Positions 1-5,767 of a stretch of 9,351 nucleotides of DNA are shown piece after piece. The notes under the pieces are model-generated. The model did no database searches. It saw only the letters and a program-made list of their open reading frames with translations, and had not been told where the DNA came from. Source of the DNA: Promethearchaeota archaeon (lineage in GTDB: Archaea; Asgardarchaeota; Lokiarchaeia; Sigyniarchaeales; SOKP01); the NCBI GenBank assembly GCA_030615235.1, contig JAUWZR010000092.1, positions 1 to 9,351 on the forward strand, given 5' to 3'. The position numbers were made by a program, and so were the translations under genes. The number at the start of each line of letters is the position of its first letter. Position 1 is the stretch's first letter.

Positions 1-173
1 AACTGAATTTTAAAATTTCTTTTATTAAAAAAGGAGAGAAAACAGAAATTATCAATGTTAAACCTGAATTTGAAGATTTAAGCTTAATCAGCAAAGAAAC
101 ATCTCTGACTGTTAAAGATATACTATTTTGTTGTCATAATGTGATAGAAATGCTTTACAAGAATAATTTATAG
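1..173 (+). CDS. larC: LarC-like nickel insertion protein, C-terminal fragment
   Basis: This frame is open from the window edge (first full codon at base 3) to a TAG at 171-173, giving about 56 C-terminal residues. They include the stretch INVKPEFEDLSLISKETSLT, which resembles the C-terminal end of LarC (formerly DUF111/TIGR00299), where a PEYEDC-type motif is followed by a helix of the kind 'iAketgiplkeV'. LarC is a CTP-dependent cyclometallase that inserts nickel into the pincer nucleotide to finish the NPN cofactor. A larB gene on the opposite strand less than 1 kb away supports the call. Most of the protein, including its nucleotide- and metal-binding parts, lies outside the window, so activity cannot be judged. 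The identification rests on a short motif plus context. Confidence 0.72.
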   Translation, partial: LNFKISFIKKGEKTEIINVKPEFEDLSLISKETSLTVKDILFCCHNVIEMLYKNNL

Positions 174-205
174 CTGTGGCTTACTCTACTTATATAAAAT
201 TAATG

Positions 206-225
206 AAAAAAAAAGGATTTTTTTT
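206..225. terminator. A-run/T-run element between convergent genes
   Basis: Nine A (206-214), a short spacer, then eight T (218-225) form a near-palindrome between the ends of the + strand larC fragment and the - strand TPR gene. Archaeal termination often uses T-runs on the non-template strand, so this could stop transcription from both sides. This is inferred from composition and position only. Confidence 0.4.
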
Positions 226-251
226 AATTTAATGGCCATACTTGGATTGTT

Positions 252-785
252 TTAATAGTCATCTATATGGAATTTTTTTAAGTTAAATTCATCCTTGACT
301 ATTTGTTCAGAAAATTCTTTCAACCGTTTAATTTCGTTTTTAATTTCATTCTCTTTATTTAGTTTCCCTAATCCATGAAAAATCTCGGCAGCTTCAGTAA
401 AACATTTTATACATTCATCGTAATTACCTGGTATTTCGAGATCTTCAGCAAGAAAAACTAAACTCTCAGCAATATCTAACTTTCTCCCAATTTTCTTTTG
501 AATTTTTAATGCTTGATATGAATATTTTAACCCTTCTACATGATTTTTAAATTTAGAATGAGTTCTTCCTAAATGTCTTAAAACCATGGCTTCTTCGTCT
601 CTAAGACTGTTATCCTTGCTATACTGTAACAGATTTTCCAAAAACAAAATTAACTCTTTTTTATTAGTATCTTTCGAAAGATCTGAACGGTCTAATGCTT
701 TAGTAAAGCTCTCCAAGGCATTAAGAATATCGCCACTTTTAAAAAATTCTTTAGACTTCTCAAAATTATCAATTGTTGCGACCAT
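252..785 (-). CDS. TPR-repeat protein
   Basis: A 177-residue, soluble, all-helical protein. It has recognisable tetratricopeptide-like helix pairs: around residues 5-32 (the stretch with FFKSGDILNALESFTKAL), around 60-95 (HLGRTHSKFKNHVEGLKYSYQALKI) and around 100-140 (SLVFLAEDLEIPGNYDECIKCFTEAAEIF). The repeats are spaced by about 40 residues, as in the longer TPR_12-like variants. There is no signal peptide or membrane segment. TPR domains are protein-interaction scaffolds; no catalytic domain is attached, so the partner is unknown. I chose the ATG at 785; a TTG three codons upstream (794) is also in frame, and neither has a convincing ribosome-binding site. The gene lies downstream of larB on the same strand, but 311 bases away and behind a T-run, so co-transcription is doubtful. 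Confidence 0.8.
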   Translation of the reverse strand: MVATIDNFEKSKEFFKSGDILNALESFTKALDRSDLSKDTNKKELILFLENLLQYSKDNSLRDEEAMVLRHLGRTHSKFKNHVEGLKYSYQALKIQKKIGRKLDIAESLVFLAEDLEIPGNYDECIKCFTEAAEIFHGLGKLNKENEIKNEIKRLKEFSEQIVKDEFNLKKFHIDDY

Positions 786-1096
786 CGGTCTCAACTTTAT
801 AGTATGTCAGTTTTTTTTAGATTATTTAGAATTAGTAATTTCAATATTAATTATATTGATCTAAATATATATACTTTCACATTCATTTTATAAGGTGTTA
901 AATGACCAAAATCTGTGTTAGTTTTGATCTATCTCTATTTGGGTACAGTAAAAGATTGTTCGAATAGTCATTTGATTAAAAAATTAAAAAAAAAAAGAGT
1001 TTTATAAATTAAAATATACCTAACGGCATAAGTAAAGTTCTACAAAACAAATATATCATCAAGATAAAGTTTTATTATTTGTTATGAGTTTTATGT
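786..1096. other. Non-coding gap between larB and the TPR gene
   Basis: I see no credible gene in this 311-base AT-rich gap. Reading the - strand from larB, it holds an 8-bp inverted repeat just after the larB stop (AACAAATA at 1046-1053 with TATTTGTT at 1076-1083). Next comes a T11 run (A-run 986-996 on +), probably the larB terminator. A TATA-like stretch near 863-878 (TATATATA on the - strand) could be the promoter of the TPR gene with a leader of roughly 60 bases. All three assignments are weak and based on composition. Confidence 0.4.
978..996 (-). terminator. T-run terminator candidate for larB
   Basis: On the - strand this is an oligo-T tract (six T, then a T11 run) about 100 bases after the larB stop codon and ahead of the next gene on the same strand. 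It fits an archaeal intrinsic T-run terminator. Confidence 0.35.
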
Positions 1097-1876
1097 TTAC
1101 TCTGCTATCTTATTTGCGATTAACGCAGCAGAAGCTCCAGCCCCAAAGCCATTATCAATATTGACAACGAGTAATCCTGGGGAACATGACTGAAGCATTG
1201 TTGTTAACGCACCAATACCCTTTTCGCCCAAACCATAGCCACTGGAAATTGGAACTCCAATAACGGGGATATTTACAAGCGCAGCAACTACTCCAGGTAG
1301 AGTTCCCTCCATCCCTGCACATACAATAATTACTTGAATTCCACTTTTTATCATCTCACTAAGAGGTGTGAATAGACGATGAATTCCCGCAATCCCTAAA
1401 TCATAACTGGAAATAACTTCGCAACCCATAGATTCTGCTATCACTTTTGCTTCCTCGGCAACGGGAATATCTGAACTCCCAGCTGTGATTATGCCTATTT
1501 TTCCCCCTTTTTTTTCAAATTTGTAGGATTTTTCCCTTACTATCAAGGTTTTAGCGGATTCATTTATATCTACGGAATAAGTTTCGTGATTTTCGAATTC
1601 TTTTGATATTAGAGAGATTAATTCTTCTCCATACCTTGAAACAATAGCAAACCTATTTTTTTTCAAAAAAGAGTTAATAATTTCTAAAGTTACTTCAGGT
1701 TTCTTGTTTTCTGCATAGATAACCTCAACGATACCAGTGCGTACCTTTCTAAAGATATCTAATTTAGCAAAATCTCCAACTTCTTCAATAGCATTTGCTT
1801 TTAACAGTTTTTCTGCTTCTTCGACTGAGCACTCTTTTTTTAATAATCGATTTAATATTTCTCTGATATCATCCAC
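1097..1876 (-). CDS. larB: LarB, pyridinium-3,5-biscarboxylate mononucleotide synthase
   Basis: LarB carboxylates the pyridinium ring of nicotinate adenine dinucleotide at C5 and cleaves the phosphoanhydride to release pyridinium-3,5-biscarboxylate mononucleotide, the first step of NPN cofactor synthesis. Counting from the upstream TTG, the N-terminal LarB-specific part carries DFAKLDIFRKVRTGIVEVIYAE (residues 37-57). The PurE-like AIR-carboxylase domain follows: IGIITAGSSDIPVAEEA (129-145), YDLGIAGIHRL (160-170), CAGMEGTLPGVVA (188-200) and SCSPGLLVVNIDNGFGAG (232-249). Cys233 matches the cysteine that attacks the nicotinate ring in LarB. Full length for the family (259-261 residues). I prefer the GTG at 1876 because GGTGA (1883-1887) sits six bases upstream; the TTG at 1882 directly abuts that site. 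The related PurE is less likely, given the LarB N-terminus and the larC fragment nearby. Confidence 0.95.
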   Translation of the reverse strand: MDDIREILNRLLKKECSVEEAEKLLKANAIEEVGDFAKLDIFRKVRTGIVEVIYAENKKPEVTLEIINSFLKKNRFAIVSRYGEELISLISKEFENHETYSVDINESAKTLIVREKSYKFEKKGGKIGIITAGSSDIPVAEEAKVIAESMGCEVISSYDLGIAGIHRLFTPLSEMIKSGIQVIIVCAGMEGTLPGVVAALVNIPVIGVPISSGYGLGEKGIGALTTMLQSCSPGLLVVNIDNGFGAGASAALIANKIAE

Positions 1877-1882
1877 TCTCAA

Positions 1883-1887
1883 TCACC
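1883..1887 (-). promoter_or_regulatory. larB ribosome-binding site deciding the start
   Basis: GGTGA on the - strand, complementary to the archaeal 16S rRNA 3' end (ACCTCC-type), lies six bases before the GTG at 1876 and zero bases before the TTG at 1882. The spacing favours the GTG. The pgk site has the same six-base spacing. Confidence 0.6.
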
Positions 1888-1989
1888 AAATTATACTTCA
1901 TAAAATTTTAAGTTCAAATCTCTATATTCATAAAAATCTTTTAATCTTAATAAATTTAGAAAGATGTTCCACCTTATTTTTTTTTAACA

Positions 1990-2003
1990 TTTTTATATAA
2001 ATA
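1990..2003 (-). promoter_or_regulatory. TATA-like box for larB
   Basis: The palindromic core TTTATATAAA lies 116 bases upstream of the larB GTG. If used with the usual 25-base offset, it would give a leader of about 90 bases. Being palindromic, it could also be read toward the + strand. AT-rich background limits confidence. Confidence 0.3.
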
Positions 2004-2034
2004 GGTTTAAAACACTAAATTTTGAAACCTTTTT
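2003..2034. repeat. Imperfect hairpin with T-run; right half shared with the pgk upstream region
   Basis: AGGTTTAAAA (2003-2012) pairs with TTTTgAAACCT (2020-2030) with one bulged G and a seven-base loop; a T-run follows. The right half belongs to the 16-mer ATTTTGAAACCTTTTT (2019-2034), which recurs exactly at 5699-5714 before pgk. Its role as operator, promoter element or terminator is unknown. Confidence 0.45.
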
Positions 2035-2147
2035 CAGAATTATTTGAAATTCATTAAGGTGTGAGTTTTTAAATATAATAGTGTACCTATTATAAATTAC
2101 CTTAAATTCAAAAATCAATATTCAGCAACATCATTTTAATATTATTT

Positions 2148-2171
2148 TCCTAAATTTCAATTCAATTAGGA
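2148..2171 (+). repeat. Inverted repeat just upstream of the AAA+ ribosome-binding site
   Basis: TCCTAAATT (2148-2156) and AATTAGGA (2164-2171) can form an 8-bp stem with one bulged A and a seven-base loop. TTAGGA occurs again at 2181-2186, overlapping the ribosome-binding site, so TCCTAA could pair with either copy. This is a possible leader-RNA switch, by inference only. Confidence 0.35.
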
Positions 2172-2182
2172 TTCACATTGTT

Positions 2183-2192
2183 AGGAGGAGAT
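2183..2192 (+). promoter_or_regulatory. Strong Shine-Dalgarno without a standard start codon after it
   Basis: AGGAGGAGAT differs from the full archaeal consensus (GGAGGTGAT) by one base in the core. The AAA+ reading frame is open from 2185, directly after a TAG at 2182-2184. No ATG, GTG or TTG occurs in that frame until the TTG at 2260. The in-frame codons at normal spacing are AAT, TTT and TCA (2194-2202); ATT occurs at 2191. Confidence 0.6.
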
Positions 2193-2259
2193 TAATTTTT
2201 CAGATTTAGCGATTAATAGAAATATTGAATACATTCAGCAAAGAAATGAATTTGACTAT

Positions 2260-3438
2260 TTGAAGGCTTTAATAAATTCTTTAGGAAATGGTAGATGTAT
2301 TGGTATTTTATTACACGGACCTCCAGGAACTGGTAAAACTCTTTTAGCTACATCTCTTGCAAAGGAATTCAATTCTTCATATTTTATAATTGATGGTTCC
2401 CCAGATCTTGATAGAAGAGATATCGAAGGGAATTGGGAGTTATTTAATGGCGATACTAAGTTCAATCATGGACCATTGACGAGGGCTATAGAAGACGCAA
2501 ATAATAACGATATATCTTTTATTGTTATAAATGAAATAAATGCGATTAGAGAAAGTGAACAAATCTCGTTAAATTCTCTACTCTCAGAAAGCCATATCAA
2601 CTTGATTTCGAAGGGATTTGAAAGGTATAGTTTAAAAGAAACGAGTAAACTTGTTATAATTGGGACGATGAACAAGGGCGTAATAGGAATTAATAAACTT
2701 CAAGAGGCTTTTGAAGATCGTTTCTTAGTTTGCCCTGAAATAACATATCCTCCAAAACAGAAAGAGATCGAGATTGCTATTAAATTATCAGGGTGTAAAA
2801 AAATAGTCGCAGAAACCGTTGTAGACGCTGCTAGACAGATTCGAAAGCAAGCGATAAAAGATTTTTCGATAACTAAAATATTCTCTACCAGGTTAATTGT
2901 TAACTTCTGCTTAATTGTATCGAATATGTCTCCAGATTATTTAAGATATAATATTGAGAATATTATCATCAATAAATTAGGTGAGAACCAAGAAGAAAAG
3001 AAAAGTATCGCGATGATACTGGATGGAAAACTGTTTGAAGACAACTTAAGGAAATATCTGGTCCCTAATTCTTACGTTAAATCAGGTATAAAGACGGGTT
3101 TAATTCCTCCGAGAGCTACAGAAGCTAAAATTATCAGCAATTTTAGAAGTAAAGTGGAAAAGTATGTGTTTGAATTAGGAAATGGTAAGTATAAAAATAA
3201 AAACGGAAGTCTTATGTGGAAATTTTTCGATTGGTTTTGGCAACAACATAGAACCTCTTTAAAAGATTATATACAACTAACTGAAAAACTTGGGTATCAT
3301 AAGGTTTATAAGGAATTTATGGGACAAAACCACCTATACAATGGAGAAATAACATTTACCTATATAAAGTGGCTATATAGAAATAAAAATAAAGATTTAA
3401 TGGATTTTATGAGGCGAATCTGTCCTGTGTTAGATTAA
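2260..3438 (+). CDS. AAA+ ATPase of MoxR/CbbQ/CobS type (AAA_5-like)
   Basis: Predicted ring-forming ATPase that remodels a client together with a VWA partner, here the next gene. From the TTG start: Walker A GPPGTGKT (20-27), Walker B-like FIVINEI (87-93), sensor 1 GTMN (135-138), arginine-finger region EAFEDRF (149-155), then a helical lid. A C-terminal part of about 90 residues (roughly 300-392, rich in W, F and Y, with FFDWFWQQHR) is not recognised. In Walker B the usual Asp is Asn91, with Glu92 kept. The annotated TTG has no ribosome-binding site and leaves only 19 residues before Walker A. The frame continues upstream to 2185 with plausible protein (INFSDLAINRNIEYIQQ...) beginning at a strong Shine-Dalgarno, so the real start is probably near 2191-2200 with a non-standard codon, or the sequence has an error there. 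The VWA gene follows after 27 bases in the same frame. Confidence 0.88.
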   Translation: MKALINSLGNGRCIGILLHGPPGTGKTLLATSLAKEFNSSYFIIDGSPDLDRRDIEGNWELFNGDTKFNHGPLTRAIEDANNNDISFIVINEINAIRESEQISLNSLLSESHINLISKGFERYSLKETSKLVIIGTMNKGVIGINKLQEAFEDRFLVCPEITYPPKQKEIEIAIKLSGCKKIVAETVVDAARQIRKQAIKDFSITKIFSTRLIVNFCLIVSNMSPDYLRYNIENIIINKLGENQEEKKSIAMILDGKLFEDNLRKYLVPNSYVKSGIKTGLIPPRATEAKIISNFRSKVEKYVFELGNGKYKNKNGSLMWKFFDWFWQQHRTSLKDYIQLTEKLGYHKVYKEFMGQNHLYNGEITFTYIKWLYRNKNKDLMDFMRRICPVLD

Positions 3439-3465
3439 AATAGCATTTCAATCTTTCTTGTAAGT

Positions 3466-3474
3466 GTGGTGATC
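3466..3474 (+). promoter_or_regulatory. GTGGTGATC: VWA gene start and Shine-Dalgarno overlap
   Basis: GGTGATC (3468-3474) matches the reverse complement of the archaeal 16S rRNA tail, yet it overlaps the only plausible start codons (GTG at 3466 and 3469). Downstream in-frame codons at normal spacing are AAT, TTA and TCA. The arrangement mirrors the AAA+ gene. Confidence 0.45.
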
Positions 3475-5619
3475 AATTTATCAGCTCTGTATGACCTTTT
3501 TGAAAAAGATTTTTTCTCAGATTTGTTTGCTCTAACTAATATCGGCAAAAGAATAAGTGGGAAGCAAGATATACATATTGAATTTAACCAGAATTCACTA
3601 CTTACTTTTACTGATGGAAGGTTTATATATTTACCAAAAAAGACAAAAGATGATATATCTTCAGCCCAGGCTTTAGTCGCTCATGAAAGTGGACACATAG
3701 GTTATGGTTCATTTGAATTATCTTTTATAAAACTCATTAACATTTTTTCAAAAAAATACGACTTACCGCAATACTTCATAAAACAAGTTATCAATGTTGT
3801 GGAGGATGTAAGAGTCAATTCTTTAAACAATATTAAATTCCCAGGATTCTACAAAAATTTGCGAACATTCACATTACAATTACTTCCTGATTTAATCATT
3901 AAAATGAAATGTTCAGGAGATTTGCTTATTTATATTAATTTATACATGGAAAACTATAAAGATTTTCAAAAAAAGCCAAGATTCAGAACACGAAATATGA
4001 GCAAAGAAGATTGGCGTGTGATTTCCACGGCAAAAGAATTTCTCCTGAAGTCGTTAACGCCCGCATCCTCTATAATTACGATTGATCAATTATGTAAAGT
4101 TTTAAAAAAGTTTTATATGAAAAGAAAAATAAGTAGGAATAGAGTACCTCCACATAAGGCAAGTATTAAAGCATTTTACAAACCAGACTACAATGACTGC
4201 CATGAATCAGACGCCGTTGGAGATTATGATGAATCTTTTGAAATTATAGAAAGGGTAGATTATGATTCATATTTAAAAGATCTTCAAAATTCAGATTTCA
4301 TGGAAGATCCTTGCCTATACGAGAATATTGAAGAAGCAGAGTACTCTCATAATTCACCCGTAGATTTCGAACCTCTAATAAATCATTTTGAAGAATTCAT
4401 CGAACGTGACAAAAAGTTAGAATCATCAGAATTAAGTTCAGCCAGTGAAAAAGTAATTGAGAAAATCAAGGATTTAGATCTTAACACCGATGACATTGAG
4501 AAATTAATAGAAGAAGTTGAACGAGATACAAAAACTGAATCTATGAAAGATTACCTCAGAGAAGTTATTAAATCCAATGAATTTGATCTAAACAATGATA
4601 TTTTTAAACAATTAGACCCTAATGAAAAATTAAAGCTATTATTGGAAGATAACGAGAATCTGAAAGCTGTTGAAATTGAGGATTTAATAGCGATTTTAAA
4701 TAACGAGAATAAAGAAGACAGCGCGCCCCGAACATGTGATAAATTCATTAGTGAAATTATTAAATTAGTGTCTGATTCTCAAACTGCTATGGAAGGAAGG
4801 CTCTTGTTAATTGAGAATCAGGACCAAATTAATGGGGTTGAAAGAAAGGTAAATGATGTACATATTGAAAATGAAGATATGAGATCAATAGATTTAACTT
4901 ATAAGGAAATCGTGAAGACATATAGCAATATAATAGCTAAGATGAAGTATTTATTTCGAGATTTGAGAAATCAAAATGATGTTGATACTTCTCAAAAAAG
5001 AGGACGATTAAACAATAAGTTTATTAAAGCAGTGACAAGCGATTTTAGGTATAACAAATGTTTCACGAGAAAATTAAACCAAAAAGAATTAAAAATTTTA
5101 TTGATGGTGGATATCAGTGGAAGTATGGCAGGAATCAAACTAGAAGCTGCCAAAGTTGCTATGGTAATGTTATGTGAATCGCTTTATGAAATTGCTCAAT
5201 TGCGTATCGTACTCTTTACTGGCGAATATGACGCTTTAAATATCCAATTAAAAGATTTTGAAGAATACCCAGATATTAAAAGATTTGATAAGTTTGGACG
5301 TCATCACCGCATTGGAAGTAATTTAGATGGTGTGTCTCTAAAACATGAAGCTGCTAAACTAGAAAAGAATGTAATAATCTTAGTGATATCAGATGGTCAA
5401 CCTGCAGGTACTCAATATGGATTGAATGACGCAATAAAGGAGATTCAAGACGTTAAAAAAAAATTTAAAGTCTATGCTTTTTCAATTGATGCTAAAGGAG
5501 ATTATCTCAACAAACTATATGGCAACGACTGGTTATTAACAAAATCATCAGATAGAACAGATCTAGCCGAAAAATTGACGCAGTTCTGTAAATTCGTTGT
5601 AAAAGAATTTTTTAGGTAA
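3466..5619 (+). CDS. CobT/NorD-like VWA protein with N-terminal HExxH motif
   Basis: A 717-residue partner of the upstream AAA+ ATPase. The N-terminal domain has VAHESGHIGYG (HExxH at 73-77) and, about 35 residues on, NVVEDVRVN (110-118). This resembles the 'HE.gH ... N.iEDxRvE' layout I recall from CobT/NorD-like VWA proteins, including phage CobT-like ones, and would supply zincin-type ligands (His73, His77, perhaps Glu113). A long acidic, largely helical linker spans about 245-500. The C-terminal VWA domain (about 540-717) has an intact MIDAS: DISGS (Asp549, Ser551, Ser553), GSNLDG (617-622, Ser in place of the usual Thr) and ISDGQ (641-645, Asp643). There is no signal peptide or membrane helix, so it is cytoplasmic. 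Start: GTG at 3466 or 3469. The next in-frame ATG lies beyond the HExxH motif. The client, and whether HExxH is catalytic, are unknown; chelatase activity is not implied. Confidence 0.87.
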   Translation: MVINLSALYDLFEKDFFSDLFALTNIGKRISGKQDIHIEFNQNSLLTFTDGRFIYLPKKTKDDISSAQALVAHESGHIGYGSFELSFIKLINIFSKKYDLPQYFIKQVINVVEDVRVNSLNNIKFPGFYKNLRTFTLQLLPDLIIKMKCSGDLLIYINLYMENYKDFQKKPRFRTRNMSKEDWRVISTAKEFLLKSLTPASSIITIDQLCKVLKKFYMKRKISRNRVPPHKASIKAFYKPDYNDCHESDAVGDYDESFEIIERVDYDSYLKDLQNSDFMEDPCLYENIEEAEYSHNSPVDFEPLINHFEEFIERDKKLESSELSSASEKVIEKIKDLDLNTDDIEKLIEEVERDTKTESMKDYLREVIKSNEFDLNNDIFKQLDPNEKLKLLLEDNENLKAVEIEDLIAILNNENKEDSAPRTCDKFISEIIKLVSDSQTAMEGRLLLIENQDQINGVERKVNDVHIENEDMRSIDLTYKEIVKTYSNIIAKMKYLFRDLRNQNDVDTSQKRGRLNNKFIKAVTSDFRYNKCFTRKLNQKELKILLMVDISGSMAGIKLEAAKVAMVMLCESLYEIAQLRIVLFTGEYDALNIQLKDFEEYPDIKRFDKFGRHHRIGSNLDGVSLKHEAAKLEKNVIILVISDGQPAGTQYGLNDAIKEIQDVKKKFKVYAFSIDAKGDYLNKLYGNDWLLTKSSDRTDLAEKLTQFCKFVVKEFFR

Positions 5620-5634
5620 GATTTTTTTTTATTT
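5620..5634 (+). terminator. T-run after the AAA+/VWA operon
   Basis: A T9 run (5622-5630) immediately follows the VWA stop codon, with more T's after it. It fits an archaeal T-run terminator ending the two-gene operon before the pgk promoter. Confidence 0.45.
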
Positions 5635-5698
5635 TGTAAAGATTACTAATTCCACATTATCATAAGTTTATAATAGAGTTGCAAATTTCCAATTGAAC

Positions 5699-5714
5699 AT
5701 TTGAAACCTTTTTT
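5699..5714 (+). repeat. Second copy of the 16-mer ATTTTGAAACCTTTTT
   Basis: Exact repeat of 2019-2034, placed directly upstream of the pgk TATA-like box, where a BRE or a transcription-factor site would lie. Only these two copies were noticed by eye on the + strand. Confidence 0.5.
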
Positions 5715-5730
5715 TGATATAATATATTAC
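5715..5730 (+). promoter_or_regulatory. TATA-like promoter of pgk
   Basis: GATATAATATATTAC sits about 45 bases before the pgk ATG, placing transcription start near 5746 and leaving a short leader of about 20 bases. GAGTGA (5756-5761) is a reasonable ribosome-binding site, six bases before the ATG. Confidence 0.5.
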
Positions 5731-5767
5731 CATTTAATATAACCAAAATCACTTAGAGTGAGATTAA

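Larger units (their letters stand above)
1877..2184. other. Divergent intergenic region between larB and the AAA+ gene
   Basis: About 300 AT-rich bases separate two divergent genes and contain no gene I can support. Contents in order: the larB ribosome-binding site; a palindromic TATA-like element TTTATATAAA (1992-2001); an imperfect hairpin AGGTTTAAAA / TTTTgAAACCT (2003-2030) followed by T's; a TATA-like AT-rich stretch near 2066-2080 that could serve the AAA+ operon; and an inverted repeat TCCTAAATT / AATTAGGA (2148-2171) close to the AAA+ ribosome-binding site. Confidence 0.5.

Noticed and set aside
586..864. 92-codon + strand frame over the TPR gene
   Set aside because: A shadow of the TPR gene; the - strand frame has clear TPR periodicity.
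1097..1876. PurE (AIR carboxylase) instead of LarB
   Set aside because: The LarB-specific N-terminal motif, the SCSPG cysteine and a neighbouring larC fragment favour LarB; PurE is also much shorter.
1737..2000. 87-codon + strand frame over the larB start and its upstream region
   Set aside because: A shadow of larB running into AT-rich non-coding sequence.
2256..2675. Two 69-codon - strand frames opposite the AAA+ gene
   Set aside because: Shadows of the Walker A/Walker B coding region.
3466..5619. Cobalt chelatase subunit CobT of cobalamin synthesis
   Set aside because: The HExxH N-terminus, the lack of a CobN gene and the absence of other cobalamin genes make only a CobT-like VWA label defensible.
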